Shown one piece after another: positions 35,141 through 42,576 of a stretch of DNA of 64,000 nt. The stretch's first letter is position 1, and the number at the start of each line of letters is the position of its first letter. Source of the stretch: Sphingomonas parva (ex Maeng et al. 2020) (GTDB lineage: Bacteria; Pseudomonadota; Alphaproteobacteria; Sphingomonadales; Sphingomonadaceae). The translations under genes were made by a program, and so were the position numbers. The DNA lies in contig NZ_SPDV01000017.1 of the NCBI RefSeq assembly GCF_004564275.1, positions 31,238-95,237 of the forward strand. Direction: 5' to 3'. The notes under the pieces were generated by a model, which saw nothing but the letters and a program-made list of their open reading frames with translations, did not search any database and had not been told where the DNA came from.

Positions 35141-35674
35141 TCAGCGAAAGCGATAGTTGAGCCGCAGACCGATCGTGTCGATCCCGGGGTTCTGGGCGCC
35201 GAACAGCCGGGCATGGCTGAGGTGCACCCAGCTCGCCTCCAGCGACAGGCGATCGGAGAGAGCGGCGCCGACGCCCAGTTCAGGCTCGAAAAGGATCCTG
35301 GACCCGAAGTCGATCCGACGCTCGCCCGGATCGACTCGGCTGGGGCCGGTATGGATGGCCAGGCCGACGCCCGGGCGCACATAGATCGTTCGGCCGATCT
35401 TCCAGCTGATCCCGGCCGCAGCGAAATGCGTATCGCCTGCGCTGTTCAGCGATACGAATGCGTGCGGCGACGGCGATCCGATCGCGCTCAGCGCGCGAAT
35501 CCGCCTCCCGCGCCAGCCGAGCTCGAGATCGGCGCCGCGCTCGACGTTGCCGCTGAGGTTCAACGGAGTCTCGACATCGTGAACATAGAGGCCGCCGAAA
35601 ACCTCTTGTGCGGAAGCAGGGGCGGCGGCGAAGGCGAGGGGAAGCGCCGCGAGGGCAGCCGGAATGCGGATCAT
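35141..35674 (-). CDS. Acyloxyacyl hydrolase, PagL-type lipid A deacylase
   Basis: A 177-residue outer-membrane beta-barrel enzyme of the PagL family, which removes the 3-O-linked acyl chain from lipid A. After a signal peptide (ending PASAQEV) the sequence alternates short strands. The catalytic His-x-Ser pair is in WVHLSHARLFGAQNPGID, aligned with PagL's HFSNAG region, and the terminal strand LRLNYRFR ends in an aromatic. Start ATG 35674. It lies 39 bases upstream of the small secreted gene on the same strand, and may be part of that operon. Confidence 0.82.
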   Translation of the reverse strand: MIRIPAALAALPLAFAAAPASAQEVFGGLYVHDVETPLNLSGNVERGADLELGWRGRRIRALSAIGSPSPHAFVSLNSAGDTHFAAAGISWKIGRTIYVRPGVGLAIHTGPSRVDPGERRIDFGSRILFEPELGVGAALSDRLSLEASWVHLSHARLFGAQNPGIDTIGLRLNYRFR

Positions 35675-35746
35675 CACTCGGTAACCCGTCCATGCCGGAG
35701 ACGGTTCCGGGACGGAACCGCGCCGCACTCGCACCGGTCCTCGCGC

Positions 35747-35911
35747 ATGAGCAGCGAACCACCCGCACCCGGCGACGAAGCCGCGCCCGGAACGCCCGGC
35801 ACAGGCGAGAATCTCTGCCGGCATTGCAACGGAACCGGTGAGCATGACGGCACCCCGTGTCCGGTGTGCAACGGCACCGGCAAGGTGATCGAGGGCATCG
35901 GCGGGGCCTGA
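35747..35911 (+). CDS. 54-residue protein with two CxxCxGxG motifs
   Basis: A 54-residue protein. It is Pro/Gly-rich up to residue 25, then has two DnaJ-type zinc modules: CRHCNGTG and CPVCNGTGK. Two CxxCxGxG repeats could bind one zinc between them, like half of the DnaJ cysteine-rich domain. The gene was placed from ATG 35747; it is divergent from the PagL gene. No larger DnaJ domain is attached. Similar tiny proteins are known in proteobacteria, but their role is unclear; chaperone or RNA-binding help is possible. Confidence 0.65.
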   Translation: MSSEPPAPGDEAAPGTPGTGENLCRHCNGTGEHDGTPCPVCNGTGKVIEGIGGA

Positions 35912-35948
35912 GCCCGATGTCGCGGCACCGATCATCCGGCGAGCTTCT

Positions 35949-35972
35949 GTCACCCGTCGGTGACATGTCACC
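35949..35972. promoter_or_regulatory. GTCACC palindrome, possible operator
   Basis: GTCACC-CGTC-GGTGAC is a perfect inverted repeat, with a third GTCACC two bases later. It lies in the 235-base gap between the CxxC protein and the DUF4142 gene. No factor is assigned. Confidence 0.3.
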
Positions 35973-36051
35973 TGCCCTACTCTCGGCCCGTCGATCGATC
36001 CGGCGGCTGCCTCACGTTTCCCGTCCCCCTGCACCTCCGGGCGGAATCTTC

Positions 36052-36065
36052 ATGATGTAGATCAA
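36052..36065. promoter_or_regulatory. FNR/CRP-like box before the DUF4142 gene
   Basis: ATGAT GTAG ATCAA differs by one base from TTGAT-N4-ATCAA. It lies about 82 bases before the start of the DUF4142 lipoprotein gene and 17 bases upstream of its putative EcfG promoter. Confidence 0.4.
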
Positions 36066-36081
36066 AGGTTTGCCTGGCCAA

Positions 36082-36106
36082 GGAACTCGGCCCGCCGGCC
36101 CCTGTT
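36082..36106 (+). promoter_or_regulatory. Putative EcfG (general stress) promoter
   Basis: GGAAC, 16 bases, TGTT matches the alphaproteobacterial EcfG sigma-factor consensus GGAAC-N16/17-CGTT with one difference. It ends 40 bases before the DUF4142 start. DUF4142 genes are often stress-induced in this group, which supports it. Confidence 0.6.
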
Positions 36107-36146
36107 GCCAATGCGTCGCCAGATGACTGCCCCAGGAGACCACTCT

Positions 36147-36566
36147 ATGATCCGCACCCTGTTGCTCGCTGCCGCCGGCTCGCTCGCCCTGGCCGCCTGC
36201 GCCTCGACGGAAGCCGACATGCAAGCCGACGCCGCAATGGCCTCGGGTGACATGACTCCCACCCAGCGCGGCGCCTATGTCGAGATGGCTGCCGCGAGCG
36301 ACCTGTTCGAGATCCAGTCCTCGCAGCTCGCGCAAAGCCAGGCGCAGCGCGCGGACGTCCGTCAGTTCGCCCAGATGCTGGTCCAGCACCATCAGCAGAC
36401 GACGGCGCAGCTCGCCGCCGCCGCGATCGCGGCCGGCACCCCGCCGACCCCCGATCTGATGCCGATGCAGCAGCAGATGATGGATGAGCTGCGCGGTGCG
36501 TCCGGCGCGAATTTCGACGAAGTCTATCTGCGCCAGCAGGTCCGCCGCCTGGGCGGCGGCAGCTGA
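36147..36566 (+). CDS. DUF4142 lipoprotein, apparently shortened at the C-terminus
   Basis: A 139-residue protein. A lipobox ALAAC marks lipidation near residue 17. The DUF4142 domain follows (YVEMAAASDLFEIQSSQLA, then VRQFAQMLVQHHQQTT), a four-helix ferritin-like fold with unknown function. Family members usually continue for about 35-45 residues after FDEVYLRQQV. Here the protein stops after RRLGGGS, and the next bases are already the rplQ terminator. Loss of the last helix, by deletion or a frameshift, seems likely. Start ATG 36147 has CAGGAG upstream, and a putative EcfG promoter precedes it. Confidence 0.78.
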   Translation: MIRTLLLAAAGSLALAACASTEADMQADAAMASGDMTPTQRGAYVEMAAASDLFEIQSSQLAQSQAQRADVRQFAQMLVQHHQQTTAQLAAAAIAAGTPPTPDLMPMQQQMMDELRGASGANFDEVYLRQQVRRLGGGS

Positions 36567-36590
36567 GCGCTTCGGGCGCTGCATTCTGCC

Positions 36591-36627
36591 CAAAAGAGAA
36601 GGGGCCCCGCGATGCGGAGCCCCTTCT
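36591..36627 (-). terminator. Intrinsic terminator of rplQ
   Basis: GAAGGGGC pairs with GCCCCTTC around a 13-base loop; on the minus strand it is followed by a T-rich tract (TCTTTT). It ends the ribosomal protein transcript. Confidence 0.88.
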
Positions 36628-36668
36628 TTCTACCTGCCAGCCGAAGCGTCGCCTCGGCCCGATATCGA

Positions 36669-37091
36669 TCAGGCGGCTTCGTCGAACTCGTCGGCGCCGG
36701 CGACCGGGCCCGAATCCTGACCCTTGGCCGAGACGTCGCGATCGACCAGCTCGATGATCGCCATCGGCGCCGCGTCGGAGGCGCGGATGCCGGCCTTGAT
36801 CACGCGGGTGTAGCCGCCGTTGCGCTCGGCGTAGCGCGGCGCGAGCGTGTCGAACAGCTTGACCAGCTGGGCGTCGTCGAGGAGGCGGGCATGAGCCAGG
36901 CGGCGGTTGGAAAGGCCGCCCTTCTTGGCGAGCGTGATCAGCTTCTCGACATAGGGACGAAGCTCCTTCGCCTTGGCGACGGTGGTGGTGATCTGCTCGT
37001 GCTTGATCAGCGCGGCGGCCATGTTCCGGAACAGGGCGGCGCGGTGGCTGGAGGTGCGCTGGAGCTTACGTCCGGCAACGCGATGGCGCAT
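36669..37091 (-). CDS. rplQ: 50S ribosomal protein L17
   Basis: A 140-residue large-subunit protein. The N-terminal block [25 protein letters not shown] and the [25 protein letters not shown] segment are characteristic. An acidic C-terminal tail ([11 protein letters not shown]) is longer than in E. coli but normal for alphaproteobacteria. It is the last gene of the rpsM-rpsK-rpoA-rplQ order. The gap to rpoA is unusually long (481 bases) and holds up to three terminator-like hairpins, so rplQ may need its own promoter. Confidence 0.98.
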   Translation of the reverse strand: MRHRVAGRKLQRTSSHRAALFRNMAAALIKHEQITTTVAKAKELRPYVEKLITLAKKGGLSNRRLAHARLLDDAQLVKLFDTLAPRYAERNGGYTRVIKAGIRASDAAPMAIIELVDRDVSAKGQDSGPVAGADEFDEAA

Positions 37092-37195
37092 GGTGACTTC
37101 CTTCTTCGTTCGTCCGGGGTCCGTATCAGGTAATCCCGGCCGGGCAGTCGCATGGGGGACTGCCCAGACCCCTTGTCGCAAGGCCTGCGGCGCAA

Positions 37196-37222
37196 GCGAA
37201 AAGGCGGAGCCACGGCCCCGCC
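37196..37222 (-). terminator. Terminator-like hairpin upstream of rplQ
   Basis: On the minus strand GGCGGGGCC pairs with GGCTCCGCC (one mismatch), followed by TTTTCGC. It lies about 105 bases upstream of the rplQ start and would stop transcription arriving from rpoA. Confidence 0.55.
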
Positions 37223-37303
37223 TGTCGTGCGCTCCTCAACCCGAAACCGAGGCTGGAGTCAAGGGAAGAGCATCGCCGGCGCGCGGACATCCCGGCGTCG
37301 GGC

Positions 37304-37508
37304 CCAAAAAGAAGGGCCGCCTCGCGGCGGCCTTTCCGGAAAGATCGATCGTCGACCCGAGGGTTCAGCCCATCAGCTCCTGCTAGAGCTTCTTGGCCAT
37401 CTCTTCCCGCCTGCGGCGGCTCGCTGCGCAGCCGTGCCCCGCACGCCTGCGCGGACGCTCGCTCTCCGACGTCCAGCCTCCGGCTGGCTGCCTTCGATCT
37501 TCTCGGAT
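37304..37508 (-). repeat. Decayed tandem copy of the rpoA 3' end and terminator
   Basis: The region repeats the end of rpoA. Bases 37362-37406 match 37570-37614 closely, and on the minus strand still encode MAKKL-stop-QELMG, the rpoA C-terminus with an amber codon in place of Glu. Bases 37305-37336 copy the rpoA terminator hairpin at 37512-37543. Between 37407 and 37492 lies about 86 bases of unrelated GC-rich sequence. Bases 37493-37508 resemble the rpoA stretch at 37612-37633, so the copied unit continues past that insert. The copy unit is about 206 bases from the original. The whole rpoA-rplQ gap (37092-37572) holds no gene. Confidence 0.75.
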
Positions 37509-37510
37509 GG

Positions 37511-37545
37511 CCAAGAAAAAGGGCCGCCTTTCGGCGACCCTTTCG
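37511..37545 (-). terminator. Intrinsic terminator directly after rpoA
   Basis: On the minus strand GGGTCGCC-GAAA-GGCGGCCC (one mismatch) is followed by TTTTTCTT. It sits 28 bases after the rpoA stop and would separate rplQ from rpoA unless read through. Confidence 0.75.
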
Positions 37546-37572
37546 GAAGATCGAATGGCTTGAGCCGCTGGC

Positions 37573-38634
37573 TCAACCCATGAGCTCTTGTTCCAGCTTC
37601 TTGGCCATCTCTTCGATGTTCTCCGGCGGCCAGCCGGGGATGTCCATGCCGAGGCGGAGACCCATGGAAGACAGGACTTCCTTGATCTCGTTGAGGCTCT
37701 TGCGGCCGAAATTCGGCGTGCGGAGCATCTCGGCCTCGGTCTTCTGGACGAGGTCGCCGATGTAGATGATGTTGTCGTTCTTCAGGCAGTTGGCCGAACG
37801 GACCGACAGCTCGAGCTCGTCCACCTTCTTGAGCAGGTAGCGGTTGAGCTGGTTGGCGTCCGCCTCGCTCTCGCCCGCCGCGACGGCAGCGACGCCGGTC
37901 GGCACGCTGGTCATGGTCAGGCCCTCGTCGAAGTGGACGAAGAGCTGCAGCTGGTCCTGGAGGATGCGCGCGGCGTAGGCGAGCGCGTCGTCCGGGGTGA
38001 TCGTGCCGTCGGTCTCGACGGTGATCGTCAGCTTGTCATAATCGAGCTCCTGCCCGACGCGGGTGTTCTCGACCTTGTAGCTGACCTGGCGGACCGGGCT
38101 GTACAGCGCGTCGATCGGGATCAGGCCGATCGGCGCGTCGACCGGGCGGTTCGACGCGGCCGGGACATAGCCCTTTCCGGCTTCGGCGGTCAGCTCCATG
38201 TTGAGCGTCGCGCCCTCGTCGAGGTGGCAGAGGACGAGGTCCTTGTTCATCACCTCGATGTCGCCGCTGGTCGCGATCTGGCCGGCGGTGACTTCGCCCG
38301 GGCCGGTGGCGGAGAGCTGCAGGCGGCGCGGCTGATCGCCCTCCATGCGGAGCGCGACCTGCTTCACGTTGAGCACGAGGTCGGTGATGTCCTCGCGCAC
38401 GCCGGTGAGGCTCGAAAATTCATGCAGCACGCCCTCGATGCGGATCGAGGTGACGGCCGCACCCTGGAGCGAGGAGAGGAGGACGCGGCGCAGCGAGTTG
38501 CCGAGCGTCAGGCCGAAACCGCGCTCGAGCGGCTCGGCGACGAACGTCGCCTTGCGGCGCGCGTCGCCGGCGGCGCGCTTCTCGAGAGCGTTGGGCTTCT
38601 TCATTTCCTGCCAGTTCTTAGCGTTGACGGCCAT
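37573..38634 (-). CDS. rpoA: DNA-directed RNA polymerase alpha subunit
   Basis: A 353-residue alpha subunit. The N-terminal dimerisation domain ([21 protein letters not shown], the region that nucleates polymerase assembly) runs to about residue 235, and a linker leads to the C-terminal helix-hairpin-helix domain ([37 protein letters not shown]) that contacts UP elements and activators. The C-terminus [11 protein letters not shown] is partly duplicated downstream. A terminator-like hairpin lies in the gap to rpsK. Confidence 0.99.
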   Translation of the reverse strand: MAVNAKNWQEMKKPNALEKRAAGDARRKATFVAEPLERGFGLTLGNSLRRVLLSSLQGAAVTSIRIEGVLHEFSSLTGVREDITDLVLNVKQVALRMEGDQPRRLQLSATGPGEVTAGQIATSGDIEVMNKDLVLCHLDEGATLNMELTAEAGKGYVPAASNRPVDAPIGLIPIDALYSPVRQVSYKVENTRVGQELDYDKLTITVETDGTITPDDALAYAARILQDQLQLFVHFDEGLTMTSVPTGVAAVAAGESEADANQLNRYLLKKVDELELSVRSANCLKNDNIIYIGDLVQKTEAEMLRTPNFGRKSLNEIKEVLSSMGLRLGMDIPGWPPENIEEMAKKLEQELMG

Positions 38635-38681
38635 GATCTTCCCTTGGATGCAACGGGACCGTGGGGGACGGGCCCGGGATA

Positions 38682-38709
38682 GAAAAGGCGGGGCGCCCGG
38701 AAGCGCCCC
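38682..38709 (-). terminator. Terminator-like hairpin between rpsK and rpoA
   Basis: On the minus strand GGGGCGC pairs with GCGCCCC around a six-base loop and is followed by GCCTTTTCT. It may attenuate readthrough from rpsK into rpoA, but these genes usually share a transcript. Confidence 0.55.
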
Positions 38710-38720
38710 GACTCAAATCG

Positions 38721-39110
38721 TTACACGCGGCGGCGCTTGGACGGGCGCACGCCGTTGTGCGGGATCGGGGTCACGTCACGGATCGAGGTGATGGTGAAGC
38801 CGACCGCCTGGAGCGCGCGCAGCGCGCTCTCGCGGCCCGAGCCCGGACCCTTCACCTCGACTTCGAGGGTGCGCACGCCATGCTCGGCGGCCTTCTTGCC
38901 GGCGTCCTCGGCGGCGACCTGGGCGGCGTACGGGGTCGACTTGCGGCTGCCCTTGAAGCCCATCATGCCCGCCGACGACCAGGCAATCGCATTGCCCTGC
39001 GCATCGGTGATCGTGATCATCGTGTTGTTGAAGCTGGCGTTCACGTGGGCGACGCCGGCGGTGATGTTCTTGCGCTCGCGCCGACGAAGGCGCTGAGGTT
39101 CGCGTGCCAT
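38721..39110 (-). CDS. rpsK: 30S ribosomal protein S11
   Basis: A 129-residue small-subunit platform protein. The blocks [31 protein letters not shown] and the C-terminal [16 protein letters not shown] motif are the family signatures. It lies between rpsM and rpoA, the normal alpha-operon order. Confidence 0.99.
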   Translation of the reverse strand: MAREPQRLRRRERKNITAGVAHVNASFNNTMITITDAQGNAIAWSSAGMMGFKGSRKSTPYAAQVAAEDAGKKAAEHGVRTLEVEVKGPGSGRESALRALQAVGFTITSIRDVTPIPHNGVRPSKRRRV

Positions 39111-39191
39111 GATCTCTTTATCCTACCAAATCTGTTGCGCCGATCGGGCCCCGAAGGTGCCTCCGGCGGAGCAATTCGTCCCCCGGACGAA

Positions 39192-39560
39192 TTACTTCTT
39201 CTTGCCGGCGATCGGCTTGGCCTTGCCCTTGCGGGTGCGCGCATTGGTGTGCGTGCGCTGGCCGCGGACCGGCAGACCCTTGCGATGGCGCAGGCCGCGA
39301 TAGGACGCGAGGTCCATCAGCCGCTTGATGTTCATCGCCACCTCGCGGCGAAGATCGCCCTCGACGGTGAAGTCGGCGTCGATCGTCTCGCGGATCTGGA
39401 GCACTTCCTGGTCGGAAAGGTCCTGCACGCGGCGCTCTGGCGCGATGCCGAGCTTGGTGGTGATCTCCTTGGCCTTGGTGCGACCAATGCCGTGGATGTA
39501 GGTCAGCGCGATCTCGACGCGCTTGTTGGTCGGGATGTTGACACCCGCAATACGTGCCAT
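39192..39560 (-). CDS. rpsM: 30S ribosomal protein S13
   Basis: A 122-residue protein of the small-subunit head. [26 protein letters not shown] at the start and the [18 protein letters not shown] block near the end identify it. ATG 39560 is chosen; an upstream ATG would add a non-conserved run. It is the first gene of the rpsM-rpsK-rpoA-rplQ run in the window, and the 227-base gap to the divergent YjbQ gene should hold its promoter. Confidence 0.99.
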   Translation of the reverse strand: MARIAGVNIPTNKRVEIALTYIHGIGRTKAKEITTKLGIAPERRVQDLSDQEVLQIRETIDADFTVEGDLRREVAMNIKRLMDLASYRGLRHRKGLPVRGQRTHTNARTRKGKAKPIAGKKK

Positions 39561-39787
39561 GTGATAGTTTCTCCTGCTCCACAGGGCGGCTGGCTGACCG
39601 CCCCATCTCAGCGCTTCGTTACGTCTCCCGAAACGAGGAAAGCCGACGCGCGCAGAAGCGCCGCCGGATGACCGGTTATCGGGATGGGCCGCAGATAGGA
39701 TGCGCACGCGCCTCTGTCAACGCTGGTGACAGGCGAAAAGGTGGGTTCGCGGTGGCGCATTCGCACGCGACGCTCTAAGCCCGCGCG

Positions 39788-40204
39788 ATGCGCCAGGCAA
39801 CCACCCTTCTCGAGGTCCCGACCGAGCGCCAGGGCCTCCGGGAGATCACCCGCGAGGTGGCGGGCTGGGCAGGCGGGCAGGGGATGCGCGAGGGGCTCCT
39901 CACCCTGTTCTGCCGCCACACCTCGGCGTCGCTGCTGGTCCAGGAGAATGCGGCTCCCGACGCGCGCGCCGATCTCGAGCGTTACTTCGCGCGGATCGCG
40001 CCCGAAGGCGGCGACTATGCCCATGACGACGAAGGGCCGGACGACATGCCCGCGCACCTTCGCGCCGCGCTGACGGCCGTTCAGCTCGCAATCCCGCTGA
40101 TCGACGGCCGGCTGGCGCTCGGCACCTGGCAGGGCATCTATCTGTTCGAGCACCGCCGCCGGCCGCACCGCCGGACCATCGCCTTGCATCTTCTGGGGGA
40201 CTGA
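39788..40204 (+). CDS. YjbQ family protein (UPF0047)
   Basis: A 138-residue protein of the secondary thiamine-phosphate synthase (YjbQ/UPF0047) family. The conserved trio is present: LLTLFCRHTSASLLVQENA, DDMPAHLRAALT and LGTWQGIYLFEHR. Members have a trimeric barrel with a metal-binding His/Asp/Glu cluster; some show weak thiamin-phosphate synthase activity, and the true role is unsettled. It is followed at once by a TTG-start YbaK/EbsC-like gene. Confidence 0.93.
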   Translation: MRQATTLLEVPTERQGLREITREVAGWAGGQGMREGLLTLFCRHTSASLLVQENAAPDARADLERYFARIAPEGGDYAHDDEGPDDMPAHLRAALTAVQLAIPLIDGRLALGTWQGIYLFEHRRRPHRRTIALHLLGD

Positions 40205-40205
40205 G

Positions 40206-40673
40206 TTGAGCCTCGAATCCGTTCGCGCGTGGCTCTCCGCCTACGCGCCCGATCTGCCGATCATCGAAACCGAGGCGAGCACCGCCACCGTGCTGGAGGC
40301 GGCCGATGCGCTCGGCGTCGAGCCCGGGCGAATCGCCAAGACCCTGGCGGTCCGAGCCGGAGGCGAGACCTTCCTTCTCGTCGCGCGGGGCGATGCGCGG
40401 CTCGACAACCAGAAGGCGAAGGCGGCCTTCGGCGGGCGTCCGCGGATGCTCGGCGCTGAGGAGACGCTGGACCTCACCAGCCATCCGGTGGGCGGCGTCT
40501 GTCCGTTCGGCCTGTCGACGCCGCTGCCGATCTATTGCGACGTCTCGCTGCGAGACTTCGAGACCGTCTATCCGGCCGCCGGCTCGCTCAACAGCTCGGT
40601 GGAAGTGTCTCCGGAGCGGCTCGCCGCGATCGTCTCGGCGCGCTGGGTGGACGCCTGCCGCGCGAGCGGCTAA
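40206..40673 (+). CDS. YbaK/EbsC family aminoacyl-tRNA deacylase-like protein
   Basis: A 155-residue protein of the YbaK/ProX group, which hydrolyses mischarged aminoacyl-tRNAs such as Cys- or Ala-tRNA-Pro. Seen: GRIAKTLAVRAGG, LVARGDARLDNQKAKAAFGG, and the HPVGGVCPFGL motif with the conserved GGVCPFG loop. I use TTG 40206, two bases after the YjbQ stop, because the reading SLESVRAWLSAYAPD fits the family start. Substrate specificity is not deducible. Confidence 0.9.
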   Translation: MSLESVRAWLSAYAPDLPIIETEASTATVLEAADALGVEPGRIAKTLAVRAGGETFLLVARGDARLDNQKAKAAFGGRPRMLGAEETLDLTSHPVGGVCPFGLSTPLPIYCDVSLRDFETVYPAAGSLNSSVEVSPERLAAIVSARWVDACRASG

Positions 40674-40725
40674 GGGGCCCGGCAAAGCCTTGCCCGTACC
40701 GGGCCGGCCCCCCATCTGGATTCCC

Positions 40726-42429
40726 ATGCCCTTCAGCCAATTGCCCCCGCTTCTCGCGGAAGCCCTTTCCGCGCGCGGTTATTCCGCCCCCACGCCCGTC
40801 CAGGCCGCCGTCCTCGAAGCCGATGCTGAGGGTCGCGACCTCATCGTCTCCGCCCAGACCGGCTCCGGCAAGACGGTCGCCTTCGGCCTCGCCATGGCGA
40901 CTCAATTGCTCGAGGCGAGCGGCGCGCTCCCCTTCCTGCGGGAGCCGCTCGCCCTGGTCATCGCGCCCACCCGCGAGCTCGCCCTCCAGGTCAGCCGCGA
41001 GCTGATCTGGCTCTACGGCAAGGCCGGCGCGCGGATCGCGACCTGCGTCGGCGGCATGGATCCGTCCAAGGAACGCCGCAACCTGCAGCAGGGCGCGCAC
41101 ATCGTCGTCGGCACGCCGGGGCGCCTGCGCGACCATCTCGAGCGCGGCGCGCTCGATCTCTCCCAGCTTCGCGTCGCCGTCCTCGACGAGGCGGACGAGA
41201 TGCTCGACATGGGCTTCCGCGAGGACCTCGAGGAGATCCTCGACGCGACTCCCGAAGGCCGGCGCACCTTGCTGTTCTCGGCGACGATGCCCAAGCCGAT
41301 CGTCGCGCTGGCCAAGCGCTACCAGAAGGATGCTCTGCGCATCTCCACGGTCGGCGAGGATCGCGGCCATGGCGACATCGCCTATCAGGCGGTGACCGTC
41401 GCGCCGAACGACATCGAGAACGCCGTCGTCAACCTGCTCCGCTTCCACGAGGCGGAATCGGCGATGCTGTTCTGCGCGACCCGCGACAACGTCCGCCGCC
41501 TCCACGCCAGCCTGATCGAGCGCGGCTTCGATGCGGTCGCTCTGTCCGGCGAGCACAGCCAGAGCGAGCGCAACCACGCGCTGCAGGCGCTGCGCGACCG
41601 CCGCGCCCGCGTCTGCGTCGCGACCGACGTCGCCGCCCGCGGCATCGATCTGCCGACGCTGAGCCTGGTCATCCACGTCGAGCTGCCGCGCGACGCCGAG
41701 ACGCTCCAGCACCGCTCGGGTCGCACCGGCCGCGCCGGCAAGAAGGGGACGGCGGTGCTGCTCGTTCCCTACCAGCGCCGCAAACGGGTCGACATGATGC
41801 TGCGCGGGGCAAAGATCGCCGCCGAGTGGATCCAGCCGCCGACGCCGGAGGACATCCGCAAGAACGATCGCGCCCGCCTGCTCGAGGCCCTGCTGCAGCC
41901 GGTCGAGGCCGACGAGGAGGATCTCGAGGTCGCGCGCAAATTGCTCGCCGAGAAGAGCGCCGAGGACATCGCCGTCGCTCTGGTCCGCGCCCATCGCGCG
42001 CGCATGCCGGCGCCCGAGGAGCTCGCCGACCAGCAGGACGGAGGCGACCAGCGGCAGCAAGGCCACCGGCAGGGCTTCGAGGACACCGTGTGGTTCCACA
42101 TGGACGTCGGCCGCCGCCACAATGCCGATCCGCGCTGGTTGCTGCCCCTGCTCTGCCGCCGCGGCCACATCACCCGCAACGAGATCGGTGCGATCCGCAT
42201 CGCCCCGAACGAGACCGCCTTCGAGATCCCGCGCGCCGCCGCCGGCCGCTTCATGGCCGCGGTCAAGCGCACCGCGGGCGGCGACCCGGACGGCGAGGGC
42301 GCGATCCTGATCGAGCCGATGCAGGGCACGCCGCGCGACATGGCCCGCCAGAACAAGCGCCAGGGCCCGCCGCCCGCGCGGCACAAGGCCAAGCCGTACA
42401 AACCCAAGGGCGCACCCCGGGGTCGGTGA
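40726..42429 (+). CDS. DEAD-box RNA helicase
   Basis: A 567-residue ATP-dependent RNA helicase. Motifs in order: Q-motif (YSAPTPVQAAVL), I (AQTGSGKT), Ia (APTREL), Ib (GTPGRL), II (VLDEADEML), III (SATMP), V (TDVAARGIDLP) and VI (HRSGRTGRAG). After the helicase core an Arg/Lys-rich region and a DbpA/CsdA-type RNA-binding domain (HITRNEIGAIRIAPNETAFEI) end in a basic, disordered tail. It is probably a ribosome-assembly or RNA-decay factor. ATG 40726 starts it, after GC-rich sequence; a palindrome follows the stop. Confidence 0.95.
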   Translation: MPFSQLPPLLAEALSARGYSAPTPVQAAVLEADAEGRDLIVSAQTGSGKTVAFGLAMATQLLEASGALPFLREPLALVIAPTRELALQVSRELIWLYGKAGARIATCVGGMDPSKERRNLQQGAHIVVGTPGRLRDHLERGALDLSQLRVAVLDEADEMLDMGFREDLEEILDATPEGRRTLLFSATMPKPIVALAKRYQKDALRISTVGEDRGHGDIAYQAVTVAPNDIENAVVNLLRFHEAESAMLFCATRDNVRRLHASLIERGFDAVALSGEHSQSERNHALQALRDRRARVCVATDVAARGIDLPTLSLVIHVELPRDAETLQHRSGRTGRAGKKGTAVLLVPYQRRKRVDMMLRGAKIAAEWIQPPTPEDIRKNDRARLLEALLQPVEADEEDLEVARKLLAEKSAEDIAVALVRAHRARMPAPEELADQQDGGDQRQQGHRQGFEDTVWFHMDVGRRHNADPRWLLPLLCRRGHITRNEIGAIRIAPNETAFEIPRAAAGRFMAAVKRTAGGDPDGEGAILIEPMQGTPRDMARQNKRQGPPPARHKAKPYKPKGAPRGR

Positions 42430-42431
42430 GA

Positions 42432-42566
42432 GCTCCTCCCCTGGAAGGGGAGGTGGCAGGCGAAGCCTGACGGAGGGGTATCAGCGCCGCCACGGACGCG
42501 GCCTCGATGATGACGCTGACACCCCACCACCGCGCTACGCGCGGTCCCTCCCCTCGCAGGGGAGGA
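42432..42566. repeat. Intergenic palindromic repeat
   Basis: Arms CTCCTCCCCTGGAAGGGGAGG and CCTCCCCTCGCAGGGGAGGAG (near-complementary) bracket a 90-base centre that also contains AAGCCTGACGGAGGGGT. It fills the gap between the helicase and MFS genes and is related to other palindromes in the window. Confidence 0.8.
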
Positions 42567-42576
42567 GAGGGGTGTC

